From: an uncultured Ruminococcus sp.
GTDB taxonomy: Bacteria; Bacillota; Clostridia; Oscillospirales; Ruminococcaceae
DNA: 64,000 bases
Reading direction: 5' to 3'
Assembly (NCBI GenBank): GCA_944388405.1
Contig: CALXIQ010000004.1
Coordinates: 85,055-149,054 of the forward strand
The translations under genes and the position numbers were made by a program. Within the stretch, counting starts at the first letter, position 1, and each line of letters begins with the position of its first letter. The notes under the pieces were generated by a model that saw nothing but the letters and a program-made list of their open reading frames with translations, did not search any database and was not told the DNA's origin. This document shows positions 40,803 through 48,636 of the stretch, piece after piece.

Positions 40803-41933
40803 ATGGAAAGCACAAAACAAATTTTAAGACAGTATATAAAAACCCTGCTGCAAAATACATTGCTGCCCCTTTGCTATCTGTGGGGCAAGCGCAGACCGGT
40901 AGACAAAAAGCTTGTGCTGCTTGCCGACAGCAATACTTTTGATATACCCGAAAGCATGACGCTTATACGCAGAGAGCTGATACGACGGGGCTACAGGGTG
41001 GAGGAGCATTTTTGCGACTTTTCCTCGGCAGGCATGATAGCTTCCCTAAAATATATGATGGGGTTTATGGTGCGGTATGCCCGGGCGGAAGCGGTTTTTG
41101 TGTGCAATTATTTTGTGCCGTGCACCGCCTGCAAAAAGCGCAGTGAAACAACGGTAGTACAGCTGTGGCATTCCTGCGGAGCGCTTAAAAAGTTCGGATA
41201 TGACGCTCCCGACGATATATCCTCTCATTTCAAAGGCAGCGTTACAAGAAATTTTGATTACTACACTGTAAGCAGCCCCTACTGCGTCGGCGTGTTTGAA
41301 TCGGCTTTCAGGCTTGAAAAGGGCAAGGCGGTTGCTATCGGCATAAGCCGTACAGACCAGCTGTTTGACAAGAACTTCGCCGAAAAATGCAGGACTGAAT
41401 TTTATGAGAAATACCCTGAGTACAAGGGCAAAAAGCTGCTGCTTTACGCCCCTACCTTCAGAGGAAATGCCGGAAACGCCTACAGCTGCGGCGAGGATGC
41501 GATTTTAAGACTCGAGAAAAAGCTGGGCGATGAATGGGCAATACTTATAAAAATGCACCCAAGGGTAAAAAGCCGCCTTACCAACTGCGATATTTCCACA
41601 AACAGGCTTTTTCCTGTTGTAGATATGCTTATAAGCGATTATTCGTCGCTGATATTTGAATATTCTCTTTTCAGAAAGCCCATGATTCTTTGGGCGCCCG
41701 ATCTGGAGGAATACACACAAAAACGTGATTTTTATCTTGATATAAAAACCGACGTCCCCTGTCCTCTGATAACGGAGGAAAGGGAGCTTTATAATGCGGT
41801 TATAAATGAAATTCAAAACTTTAACGGTGAAAAATACGATAGCTTTATAAATAAGTATATGTCCGCCTGCGACGGTAATTCCACTTTGCGAACGGCGGAT
41901 CTGCTGAAGCGCAAAGGAGCTGAGAAAGATTAG
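40803..41933 (+). CDS. CDP-glycerol glycerophosphotransferase family protein (TagB/TagF-like)
   Basis: A 376-residue peripheral membrane enzyme. Family marks: TVVQLWHSCGALKKFGYD (about 117-134), YCVGVFESAFRL, IGISRTDQLF (about 180-189), LLLYAPTFRGN (about 218-228), IKMHPR, and DMLISDYSSLIFEYSLFRKPMI (about 279-300). These enzymes transfer polyol phosphate from CDP-polyol to build teichoic-acid-like chains. It starts 3 bases after the GT2 stop and is followed by TagGH-like export genes, so one wall or surface polymer pathway is likely. Confidence 0.9.
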   Translation: MESTKQILRQYIKTLLQNTLLPLCYLWGKRRPVDKKLVLLADSNTFDIPESMTLIRRELIRRGYRVEEHFCDFSSAGMIASLKYMMGFMVRYARAEAVFVCNYFVPCTACKKRSETTVVQLWHSCGALKKFGYDAPDDISSHFKGSVTRNFDYYTVSSPYCVGVFESAFRLEKGKAVAIGISRTDQLFDKNFAEKCRTEFYEKYPEYKGKKLLLYAPTFRGNAGNAYSCGEDAILRLEKKLGDEWAILIKMHPRVKSRLTNCDISTNRLFPVVDMLISDYSSLIFEYSLFRKPMILWAPDLEEYTQKRDFYLDIKTDVPCPLITEERELYNAVINEIQNFNGEKYDSFINKYMSACDGNSTLRTADLLKRKGAEKD

Positions 41934-42762
41934 TAAGAATAAATTTGATTTTTTCGGACTGAAAACAATTCTTGACGAGCATAAGGGTCAGCGGAAGCAG
42001 ATTGTAATGCTGTCCATAAACGAGCTTAAAAAGAAATACAAGGGAGCGGTGCTGGGACCGCTGTGGGCGCTTATAAAGCCCTCGTTCACCCTGTTTATAC
42101 TGTGGTTTGCCTTTGCCGTAGGTCTCAGGGGCTCGGGATATGTAAACGGCTATCCCAGGTTTATTTTTATGCTTACGGGATATGTGCCGTGGTTTTTCAT
42201 AAGCGAAAACATTATCGGCGGTGCGCGCTCCATCAGGCAGAACAAGCAGTTTGTCACAAAGCTGTCTTTTCCCGTTTCAAACATAATGACCTTCACATCC
42301 CTTTCGACGCTGTACATTCATTTTCTGCTGTGCGTCATAATGTATATTATTCTGCTGTGCTTCGGGTATGGTCCGTCGCTTTACAATTTGCAGTATTTTT
42401 ATTATATGCCACTTATGTTTGTGTTCTTTCTGGTGCTATCATGGGCGACTGCTCCACTCAGCGCATTCAGCAGGGATTTTGAAAACCTTATCAATTCCAT
42501 CATAAACGGATTGTTCTGGCTTTCAGGAATCTTCTGGAACACCTACGACATGGACAAGCCGTGGCTTAAAACGCTTATGTATTTTAATCCTATAAATTAC
42601 TTTGTAAACGGCTACCGAAAATGCTTTTTATATGAGGAATTTATTTTCGACAGCAATTACACCGCCGAAACGGTTATATTCTACGTTGAGCTGATAGGTA
42701 TTATCATTATCGGCTCCCACTACTACAAAAAGCTCAGAAAAATTCTGCCTGATATTCTGTAA
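41929..42762 (+). CDS. tagG: TagG-like ABC-2 polysaccharide export permease (possible ATT start)
   Basis: Membrane subunit of a teichoic-acid/O-antigen type exporter, with about six helices between residues 45 and 270 and the family block LKKKYKGAVLGPLWALIKPSFTLFILW. The first ATG in frame (42007) would remove the amphipathic N-terminus that precedes this block in homologues. The open frame continues upstream to ATT 41929, with AAAGGAG 9 bases before it, reading ISKNKFDFFGLKTILDEHKG. I therefore propose a rare ATT start that overlaps the upstream stop by 5 bases; 42007-42762 is the conservative minimum. Confidence 0.8.
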   Translation: MSKNKFDFFGLKTILDEHKGQRKQIVMLSINELKKKYKGAVLGPLWALIKPSFTLFILWFAFAVGLRGSGYVNGYPRFIFMLTGYVPWFFISENIIGGARSIRQNKQFVTKLSFPVSNIMTFTSLSTLYIHFLLCVIMYIILLCFGYGPSLYNLQYFYYMPLMFVFFLVLSWATAPLSAFSRDFENLINSIINGLFWLSGIFWNTYDMDKPWLKTLMYFNPINYFVNGYRKCFLYEEFIFDSNYTAETVIFYVELIGIIIIGSHYYKKLRKILPDIL

Positions 42763-42775
42763 AAGGGAGATCTGA

Positions 42776-44017
42776 ATGGAACAGCCAATTATTGAATTTA
42801 AAAATGTATATAAAGAATACTTGCTTTTTAAAAACGAAAAGGCAAGATTCAAAGCGATATTTACAAACAATCGTGGAGTCAAGCGTCACAAGGCGCTTAA
42901 CGGAGTAAGCTTTAAGATATATCCCGGTGAAGCCGTAGGCATTATAGGCAAGAACGGCGCAGGAAAATCCACCATTCTGAAAATGATAACGGGCGTAAGC
43001 TTCCCAAACAGCGGCGAGATAATCGTAAGGGGAAAGGTTGCCGCTCTGCTTGAGCTTACGGCGGGGTTTTCGCCCGATATGACGGGTATGGAGAATATCT
43101 ATCTCAAAGGCTATCTTTTAGGGCTTAACGATCGTGAAATATCGAAGCTGGAGAAAGACATAGTTGAGTTTGCCGACCTGGGAGAATACACTGACCAGCC
43201 GGTAAGAACCTACTCCAGCGGTATGAAGATGCGCCTTGGGTTTGCCATAAACATAAACATCAAGCCTGACATTCTGGTAATAGACGAAGCCCTCAGCGTA
43301 GGAGATTCTGACTTTAAGCGCAAGTGCAAGAACAAGGTTAAGGAGCTTATAAAGTCAGGGGTTACAGTGCTTTTCGTTTCCCACTCGATGGACATGATAA
43401 GAGACACCTGCAGTCGTGCTATATATCTCAAGGACGGCGTTGTGCAGTTTGACGGAGCGGTGGACGATGCGTTTGAGGTTTACAGCGCAGGAACAGGCGA
43501 GGTTGTTACAATGAACCCCAGAAAGCCGGCAGGCTTTAAAGTAAAGGAAAAAACCGAAACCGACGTTACGCTTATGTGGAAAGAGGTAAACGGTGCGGCG
43601 TTTTACCGCATATACAAATACAGCAACGCCACTGCGCAATACGAGCTGCAAGCCGAGGTGTCCGAATGCGAGGAATACTGCGTATCGGGTCTGACGGAGG
43701 GTGCAAGATTCAGGTTTAAAATGTGCTCTGTGAGAAAGGTAGAGGACAGGGAATATGTTTCTCCTTTTACCGCCGTTCTTTCCGTCGCTACCGAGGGAGC
43801 GGAGTATTACGACCGCTGTGATTATGACGGCGATTCCGTTGCAGAAGCTCTAAGGTCGATAGGCGTCGATTCGGACGATACACTGCTTGCAAGAATTGCC
43901 GAGGTCAACGCCATAGGCAATTACAAGGCAAGCGGTATTCAGAAGCTTAAAATGCTTGAGCTTTTGAAAAGTGGAAAGCTTATGATACCACACGAGCCGT
44001 CGCCTGAAGATTTTTAG
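42776..44017 (+). CDS. tagH: TagH-like ABC ATPase with C-terminal fibronectin-type domain
   Basis: A 413-residue ATPase powering polymer export. N-terminal NBD: VGIIGKNGAGKSTILKMI (Walker A, about 55-72), TYSSGMKMRLGFAI (signature), DILVIDEALSVGDSDFKRKC (Walker B), FVSHSMDMI (switch His). After residue 240 the NBD is followed by a domain reading PAGFKVKEKTETDVTLMWKEV then FRFKMCSVRKVEDREYVSPFT, which is fibronectin type III in pattern. Extra C-terminal domains in such ATPases often recognise the polymer; FN3 inside the cytoplasm is uncommon. The gene closes the operon. Confidence 0.9.
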   Translation: MEQPIIEFKNVYKEYLLFKNEKARFKAIFTNNRGVKRHKALNGVSFKIYPGEAVGIIGKNGAGKSTILKMITGVSFPNSGEIIVRGKVAALLELTAGFSPDMTGMENIYLKGYLLGLNDREISKLEKDIVEFADLGEYTDQPVRTYSSGMKMRLGFAININIKPDILVIDEALSVGDSDFKRKCKNKVKELIKSGVTVLFVSHSMDMIRDTCSRAIYLKDGVVQFDGAVDDAFEVYSAGTGEVVTMNPRKPAGFKVKEKTETDVTLMWKEVNGAAFYRIYKYSNATAQYELQAEVSECEEYCVSGLTEGARFRFKMCSVRKVEDREYVSPFTAVLSVATEGAEYYDRCDYDGDSVAEALRSIGVDSDDTLLARIAEVNAIGNYKASGIQKLKMLELLKSGKLMIPHEPSPEDF

Positions 44018-44021
44018 CCGC

Positions 44022-44083
44022 ACACAGCGTCGGTATGGTTTTTGTGTACAATTGTACTGCAAGCCGCCGACGCTGTGTTTTTG
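44022..44083 (+). terminator. Terminator of the polymer operon
   Basis: ACACAGCGTCGG / CCGACGCTGTGT perfect 12-pair stem with a 33-base loop and a U tract. Confidence 0.85.
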
Positions 44084-44127
44084 TTAAACTTATTTTACAA
44101 TTAACGAATTTATAACGCAATACCCCC

Positions 44128-44156
44128 TTGACACGGGGGGCAAAATTGTGTATAAT
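44128..44156 (+). promoter_or_regulatory. Promoter of the tRNA-Pro / tRNA-Arg unit
   Basis: TTGACA (44128-44133), 17 bases, TATAAT (44151-44156), 13 bases before the tRNA-Pro gene. Confidence 0.9.
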
Positions 44157-44169
44157 ATTTTAGTGGAAT

Positions 44170-44246
44170 CGGGGTGTGGCGCAGATTGGTAGCGCGCTAC
44201 CTTGGGGTGGTAGAGGCCGTGGGTTCAAGTCCCGTCACTCCGACCA
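44170..44246 (+). tRNA. tRNA-Pro (anticodon GGG)
   Basis: Starts CGGGGTGTGGCGCAG, anticodon stem CTACC / GGTAG with loop TTGGGGT (GGG at its centre), T arm GTGGG-TTCAAGT-CCCGT, acceptor CACTCCG-A and encoded CCA. 77 bases. Confidence 0.93.
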
Positions 44247-44272
44247 TTATTGGACTAATACAGTCAAAAAAG

Positions 44273-44300
44273 CTCCTGCATTCCTTACGGGATGCAGGAG
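44273..44300 (+). other. Hairpin between tRNA-Pro and tRNA-Arg
   Basis: CTCCTGCAT / ATGCAGGAG stem (9 pairs), 10-base loop. No U run follows, so it may be a processing or attenuation structure in the tRNA transcript. Confidence 0.45.
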
Positions 44301-44322
44301 TCTGTATTTACCACAGAAAAAT

Positions 44323-44397
44323 GCCCCCATAGTTAAATGGATATAACAAGCCCCTCCTAAGGGCTAGTTGTAGGTTCGATTCCTACTGGGGGTGCCA
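44323..44397 (+). tRNA. tRNA-Arg (anticodon CCT)
   Basis: GCCCCCATAGTTAAATGGAT start, anticodon arm AGCCC-CTCCTAA-GGGCT (CCT), T arm TAGG-TTCGATT-CCTA, acceptor TGGGGGT-G and encoded CCA. 75 bases. The repeat copy 2 begins at the very next base. Confidence 0.93.
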
Positions 44398-44763
44398 GGT
44401 CCTGAGCGCGGACGGCGGTGCTAGCCCGCACGGGGCAATATCGATCCGCTCGCCTTGCTCGCTTCGTTTTGTTTGGGCTATCGGTTCGTAACCGTCAAGG
44501 GTAGTTTGTCCGAGCATCGGTTTTAAACAAAGTTTGATGAGAACATAACTGTTTAGATTAGTTCGACGGGAACATAAGCAACCAACAAGCCGATTAAACC
44601 AATGCAAATAATCCGTTACTGCTTTTAACAGTAGCGGATTTTTGTTTTAACACTTATTCTGATTGCGGCAACAAACTTACCCACTTATCAAACCAAGTGA
44701 GCGTCAGCGAACGGGTCGCGTGTTGCCCCGTCTGGGCTAAGACCGCCGTCCGCGCTCAGGACC
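44398..44763 (+). repeat. Dispersed MITE-like repeat, copy 2
   Basis: A 366-base unit with perfect 22-base terminal inverted repeats beginning GGTCCTGAGCGCGGACGG at 44398 and ending at 44763. It contains the same landmarks as copy 1 (CTCGCTTCGTTTTG, GGCTATCGGTTCGTAACCGT, hairpin ATCCGTTACTG / CAGTAGCGGAT, CAAACCAAGTGAGCGTCAGC). It abuts the CCA end of tRNA-Arg. Confidence 0.88.
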
Positions 44764-44843
44764 TCGCTTCGTTTTGTGGAGGCTATCGGTTCGTAGCCGT
44801 CAAGGGAAGTTTGTCTGAGCATCGGTTTTTGACAGGGTTGTAT
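44764..44843 (+). repeat. Partial MITE-like repeat (left internal part)
   Basis: Repeats the internal piece TCGCTTCGTTTTGTGGAGGC... GTAGCCGTCAAGGGAAGTTTG of the same family without terminal repeats. It joins copy 2 to the tandem unit. Confidence 0.7.
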
Positions 44844-45075
44844 CTCACAAACTACGTAGCAAACCTATGCCCTAATTAAAACTTACCTAGCGGGGACAAA
44901 CTCTGTTCACCCACAAAACCGGAGCGAACGCCAGTGAGCGTAACGATGTTAAAAAAGCCCTCACAAACTCTGTAGCAAACTTCCGACCTAATCAAAACCT
45001 ACCTCAGCGGGGACAAACTGATAGCAACCACAAAATTGGAGCGAGCGATTAGCGAGCGTAACGAAGTTAAAAAAA
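44844..45075 (+). repeat. Tandem pair of about 116-base repeats (type B)
   Basis: Two units (44844-44959, 44960-45075), each running from CTCACAAACT..GTAGCAAAC through CAGCGGGGACAAACT to GAGCGTAACGAnGTTAAAAAA. A third copy lies inverted at 59205-59311. The distal end runs straight into an adjacent terminator hairpin. Non-coding. Confidence 0.8.
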
Positions 45076-45100
45076 GGCTATCAAAATTGATAGCCTTTTT
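45076..45100. terminator. Bidirectional terminator between repeats and tRNA-Glu
   Basis: GGCTATCA / TGATAGCC with loop AAAT, A run on the left and T run on the right. Confidence 0.88.
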
Positions 45101-45133
45101 CTTGCTTCTAGCCTCTAATTTCTAGCTTCTAGC

Positions 45134-45208
45134 TGGTGACCCGTACGGGAATCGAACCCATGATTCCGCCGTGAAAGGGCGGTGTCTTAACCGCTTGACC
45201 AACGGGCC
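45134..45208 (-). tRNA. tRNA-Glu (anticodon TTC)
   Basis: Minus strand GGCCCGTTGGTCAAGCGG start, anticodon arm CCGCC-CTTTCAC-GGCGG (TTC), T arm TGGG-TTCGATT-CCCG, acceptor ACGGGTC-A and encoded CCA. 75 bases. Confidence 0.93.
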
Positions 45209-45213
45209 GTTTA

Positions 45214-45290
45214 TGGTAGCGGTAACTGGATTTGAACCAGTGACACCCTGGGTATGAACCAAGTGCTCTAGCCAACTGAGCTATACCGCC
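45214..45290 (-). tRNA. tRNA-Met (anticodon CAT)
   Basis: Minus strand GGCGGTATAGCTCAGTTGG start, anticodon arm CTTGG-TTCATAC-CCAGG (CAT), T arm CTGG-TTCAAAT-CCAG, acceptor TACCGCT-A and encoded CCA. The D arm and paired first acceptor bases suggest an elongator, but Ile-lysidine type cannot be excluded. Confidence 0.9.
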
Positions 45291-45318
45291 AAGCCATTGT
45301 CCTCATAGCGACTTATTT

Positions 45319-45347
45319 ATTATACACTACAAAAATCTCTTTGTCAA
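45319..45347 (-). promoter_or_regulatory. Promoter of the tRNA-Met / tRNA-Glu unit
   Basis: Minus-strand TTGACA (45342-45347), 17 bases, TATAAT (45319-45324). Confidence 0.9.
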
Positions 45348-45475
45348 CACTTTTTTTCGAAAAAACTTTGATTTTGGCTTTTTTGTTTACTTGGCACAAT
45401 TTCGCAGCCTGTGAATTAGTATTTATTGTGGGCTGATACAATATAAAATGCCCGTATGTCAGAAATTTATGCATT

Positions 45476-45502
45476 TTAGCACTCGAAAGCTGAGAGTGCT
45501 AA
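45476..45502 (+). promoter_or_regulatory. CIRCE operator (HrcA binding site)
   Basis: Perfect TTAGCACTC - 9 bases - GAGTGCTAA. It lies 161 bases upstream of the Hsp20 gene, so heat induction through HrcA is expected. Confidence 0.95.
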
Positions 45503-45662
45503 TTTTCATCTAATTTTCACAAAGCCTTAACACCATGAACATACAGCGGGACTATCATATAATTGTCGAAAGGAAGAGTGATACCGATGTACAGAGTATA
45601 GCTTGAACGACAAAAAGACAAAATAAAAAAACAAAACGAACAATTTACAAGGAGGAATTTAT

Positions 45663-46088
45663 ATGTTTGGACTTACACCGTTTGAAAGAAAGAGCTTTGA
45701 TCTGTTTGATGCATTTCATGATTTTGAAAAGGACTTCTTCACCGGTAACCTGCCGATGAATTCCTGCAAAACAGATATCAGGGACGATGGAGATAAATAC
45801 GTAATGGAAGCTGAGCTTCCGGGATTTGAGAAAGAAGATATCAAGCTTGATATCAACGGAAATTATCTGGTTTTGTCGGCAGAGCATAAAACCGAATCTG
45901 AGGATAAGAAAAAGGATGGCAACTACATCCGCCGTGAGCGCAGCTACGGCTCGTATCAGAGAAGCTTTGATGTTTCAGCCGTAAAGACCGATAAGATTTC
46001 AGCAGAATATAAAAACGGCGTTCTCACCGTGGTTCTGCCCAAGAAAACGGAAACTGCTCCCGAAACTAAGCGTCTGGAGATTAAATAA
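45663..46088 (+). CDS. hsp20: Small heat-shock protein, Hsp20/alpha-crystallin
   Basis: A 141-residue ATP-independent holdase. The alpha-crystallin domain (about 35-130) shows KTDIRDDGDKYVMEAELPGFEKEDIKLDI, YIRRERSYGSYQRSFDV and the closing AEYKNGVLTVVLPK; the short C-terminal extension ends KRLEIK. An AAGGAGG site precedes the ATG. Upstream CIRCE makes HrcA control very likely. Between 45503 and 45662 lies an untranslated leader with a TATAAT (45558-45563). Confidence 0.95.
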   Translation: MFGLTPFERKSFDLFDAFHDFEKDFFTGNLPMNSCKTDIRDDGDKYVMEAELPGFEKEDIKLDINGNYLVLSAEHKTESEDKKKDGNYIRRERSYGSYQRSFDVSAVKTDKISAEYKNGVLTVVLPKKTETAPETKRLEIK

Positions 46089-46099
46089 ATTGAATATCA

Positions 46100-46132
46100 G
46101 CCTCCGTGCCTTCCGGTGCGGAGGCTTTTTCT
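46100..46132 (+). terminator. Terminator of hsp20
   Basis: GCCTCCGTGCC / GGTGCGGAGGC stem, tiny loop, T run. Confidence 0.88.
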
Positions 46133-46160
46133 TTAGGGTAAAAAGCAATGTAAAATAACA

Positions 46161-46230
46161 GCCTGACGGTTTTTACCCTTGCCTTGTGAGGTATTGACTA
46201 AAGTGAAACGTTTACCGTCGGGCGTTTTTT
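46161..46230 (+). terminator. Second, large-loop terminator-like hairpin
   Basis: GCCTGACGGT pairs with ACCGTCGGGC across a 43-base loop and is followed by six Ts. It lies 29 bases past the hsp20 terminator and before the pfp promoter. Confidence 0.5.
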
Positions 46231-46270
46231 GTTTAAAAGAGAAAACTTTTCGGAAATCGGTTTAAAATCT

Positions 46271-46299
46271 TTGAGTTTATTAATATGTTATGATACAAT
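46271..46299 (+). promoter_or_regulatory. Promoter of the phosphofructokinase gene
   Basis: TTGAGT (46271-46276), 17 bases, TACAAT (46294-46299). Confidence 0.75.
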
Positions 46300-46357
46300 A
46301 TAATAAGAAAGCTTTGCTGGAAAAATTATTGGAAGCATAAAAGGGAGGACTGTTTTA

Positions 46358-47563
46358 ATGAATATTGCTGTCGCACAGTCGGGAGGACCTACCTGTGCCA
46401 TAAACGCATCGCTGGTGGGAGTTTTCAAGCAGACGCTTAAAACCCCGGAGATAGATGCGGTTTTCGGCTCGATAAACGGTATAGAGGGAATTATAAACGA
46501 CGAGCTGGTGGATTTAAAGCTGGTGATTAAGTCAAATGAGGATATGGAGCTTTTAAGACAAACCCCCTCTACAGTTTTAGGTTCCTGTCGTTTTAAGCTG
46601 CCGGAAGTCAGCAGCGATGCTTTGGTTTATGAAAAGATTCTCACCTGTTTTGAAAAACACCGTATCGAAGCGTTTTTCTATATCGGCGGCAACGATTCTA
46701 TGGATACGGTTATGAAGCTGTCAGCATATCTGAAAGAAAAAGGCTCGTCGGTCAAGGTGATAGGCATACCCAAAACCATCGACAACGACCTGCCTGTAAC
46801 AGACCACACGCCCGGGTTCGGCTCGGCGGCAAAATATGTTGCGGCAACAATTCAGGAAATTATCCGTGACAGCTCGGTTTATTCTATTGAATCGGTAACT
46901 ATTGTGGAGATAATGGGGCGCCATGCAGGGTGGCTTACCGCTTCCACCTGCGTTTTAAGAGCCAACGGAGAAATTGCCCCCCACCTTATATATCTTCCCG
47001 AGCGTGAATTTTCCGTGGAAAGCTTTGTTGAGGACGTAAGAGCTATGCAGGCAAAGCATAAAGCGGTGGTTGTTGCCGTTTCGGAGGGAGTGGAGATTTC
47101 CGAAAAAGACGGGGATTTCCGCTCGGGAGTTGTGGACAGCTTCGGACATAAGTATCTTTCGGGAATAGGCAAGGCGCTTGAGCAGATACTAAGGGAGCGA
47201 ATCGGCTGCAAGGTGCGCTCAATTGAGCTTAATGTAATGCAGAGGTGTTCATCTCATATATGCTCAAAGACGGATATAGATGAAGCTGAGGAAATCGGCT
47301 CAAGGGGAGTGCTTGCCGCACTTAACGGAGAAACAGGCAAAACCATGGTGTTCAAGAGGATTTCTGATATTCCTTATGTGGTTACGATTGAATCCACCGA
47401 CGCCGCAAATGTGGCAAACCAAGAAAAATTTTTTCCCGATAAGTGGATAAATAAGCAAGGCAATAACGTGAAGGATTCGGCAATATCATACTTTCTGCCG
47501 CTTATACAGGGGGACGTTAAAATCGCAATGCGAAACGGTATGCCGCTGCATTTTAAGCTGTGA
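46358..47563 (+). CDS. pfp: Phosphofructokinase, probably PPi-dependent
   Basis: A 401-residue PFK-family enzyme phosphorylating fructose 6-phosphate. N-terminal AVAQSGGPTCAINASLVG binds the phosphoryl donor. The donor-specificity loop reads YIGGNDSMDT (about 108-117), with Asp where ATP-PFKs have Gly (GGDGS). PKTIDNDLPVTDHTPGFGSA (about 138-157) carries the Lys typical of pyrophosphate-linked PFKs. VEIMGRHAGWLTAS is the F6P site. PPi use is therefore inferred from two residues. Presence of ppdK 7 kb away fits a PPi-conserving glycolysis. GGGAGG precedes the ATG. Confidence 0.92.
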   Translation: MNIAVAQSGGPTCAINASLVGVFKQTLKTPEIDAVFGSINGIEGIINDELVDLKLVIKSNEDMELLRQTPSTVLGSCRFKLPEVSSDALVYEKILTCFEKHRIEAFFYIGGNDSMDTVMKLSAYLKEKGSSVKVIGIPKTIDNDLPVTDHTPGFGSAAKYVAATIQEIIRDSSVYSIESVTIVEIMGRHAGWLTASTCVLRANGEIAPHLIYLPEREFSVESFVEDVRAMQAKHKAVVVAVSEGVEISEKDGDFRSGVVDSFGHKYLSGIGKALEQILRERIGCKVRSIELNVMQRCSSHICSKTDIDEAEEIGSRGVLAALNGETGKTMVFKRISDIPYVVTIESTDAANVANQEKFFPDKWINKQGNNVKDSAISYFLPLIQGDVKIAMRNGMPLHFKL

Positions 47564-47585
47564 AGCTGACAGGTTGAAGAATAAC

Positions 47586-47626
47586 AAAAAGCCGTGCGGC
47601 CTTCTTGGGAAGGTGCATGGCTTTTG
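47586..47626 (+). terminator. Terminator after pfp
   Basis: AAAAAGCCGTGC / GCATGGCTTTT outer stem with CCTTC / GGAAGG inner stem. Confidence 0.85.
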
Positions 47627-47731
47627 CTTAATATATTGGTGGGTAAACGGCATGGCCTGGGGCTGTGCCGCTTTTTGTTTTGTTTAGATATTTCGGCTTT
47701 TCGATGTAAGCCGCTGTTTTAAGCAATAACT

Positions 47732-48625
47732 TTATTCCGCCGCCCCTTTGCGATGTCCCACCACCCAGTTGACAACGTCGGATTCGTCAAACACTACATT
47801 GCCACCGCCGTGATAGTTGTCGTAGATGCCCCGTTCTGCAAACCAATCGTTATCGGGGGTCATGATTTGCAGGACAGAGTCTATCTCGTCGTCATTCCAA
47901 CCCGCTTCCGTATAGGCGTCATGCAGGTTATCGTAAGCGCTGCGGGCACGTTCCGAGCCGTAATATTCATCGTTTTCCGCCATAAAGATATAAACCGCTA
48001 CTCCGTTTTCCGCAATAGGCGTATAATCTCCGTCCCATTGGGAAGCACCGTGGAGATATGCCGCATACAAATCGGGACGCATTGATACCGCCCGGGACAT
48101 CGTTTCTCCGCCGGCAGAGTAGCCGGCCCCATAAATACGACTTTCATCTACGGAAAAATTGTTGACAAAGTATTCTGTCAGCTCTATTGCCTGTCGGGCG
48201 GAAGCTTCCTGCCAGTCGGTCAGCTGGGCTGAAACCACAATCATATCCTCTTCAAGCTCCGTCCAGCATAAAAAACCGCTCCAGCTGAGATTTGAACCTG
48301 ACGAATCCTCGCCGAACCACATCATATCATACCCCGGCATTGTCATCATTAAGGGATACTCCCGACTTTCATCGTACCCTGGCGGGAGATAATAGCTGTA
48401 GTGAACAGTTCCCGTTTCGCCCAACAGAATCTGCTCGGGGATAATTCCCGTTTGCAAAGTTTCGGCATTTTCGGACTGCCCTGCGCTTTCCTCCCCGGCG
48501 GAGCTGCTGTAGTAAGAGTCAGAAGCGGCTGATTCTTGGGCAGATGTTTCACTACAGCCTGTAAGACAGGTGAAAATCAGCATGGCGCAAGCGGTTAATG
48601 GAAACGCCATTCTTTTTAGTTTCAC
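47732..48625 (-). CDS. Esterase-type alpha/beta hydrolase lipoprotein
   Basis: A 297-residue exported lipoprotein. MKLKRMAFPLTACAMLIFTCLTGC gives lipobox CLTGC (Cys about 24), then a Ser/Glu-rich spacer (about 25-60), then an alpha/beta-hydrolase of the polyhydroxybutyrate-depolymerase/feruloyl-esterase type. The nucleophile elbow is GAGYSAGGETMSR (Ser about 166), probable Asp is in FMAENDEYYG, and His in YDNYHGGGNVVF. The oxyanion region is YYLPPGYDESREYPLMMTMPGY. It lies 11 bases after the aldo-keto reductase gene in the same operon. The substrate is unknown. Confidence 0.87.
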   Translation of the reverse strand: MKLKRMAFPLTACAMLIFTCLTGCSETSAQESAASDSYYSSSAGEESAGQSENAETLQTGIIPEQILLGETGTVHYSYYLPPGYDESREYPLMMTMPGYDMMWFGEDSSGSNLSWSGFLCWTELEEDMIVVSAQLTDWQEASARQAIELTEYFVNNFSVDESRIYGAGYSAGGETMSRAVSMRPDLYAAYLHGASQWDGDYTPIAENGVAVYIFMAENDEYYGSERARSAYDNLHDAYTEAGWNDDEIDSVLQIMTPDNDWFAERGIYDNYHGGGNVVFDESDVVNWVVGHRKGAAE

Positions 48626-48636
48626 ATAAAGCCCCC

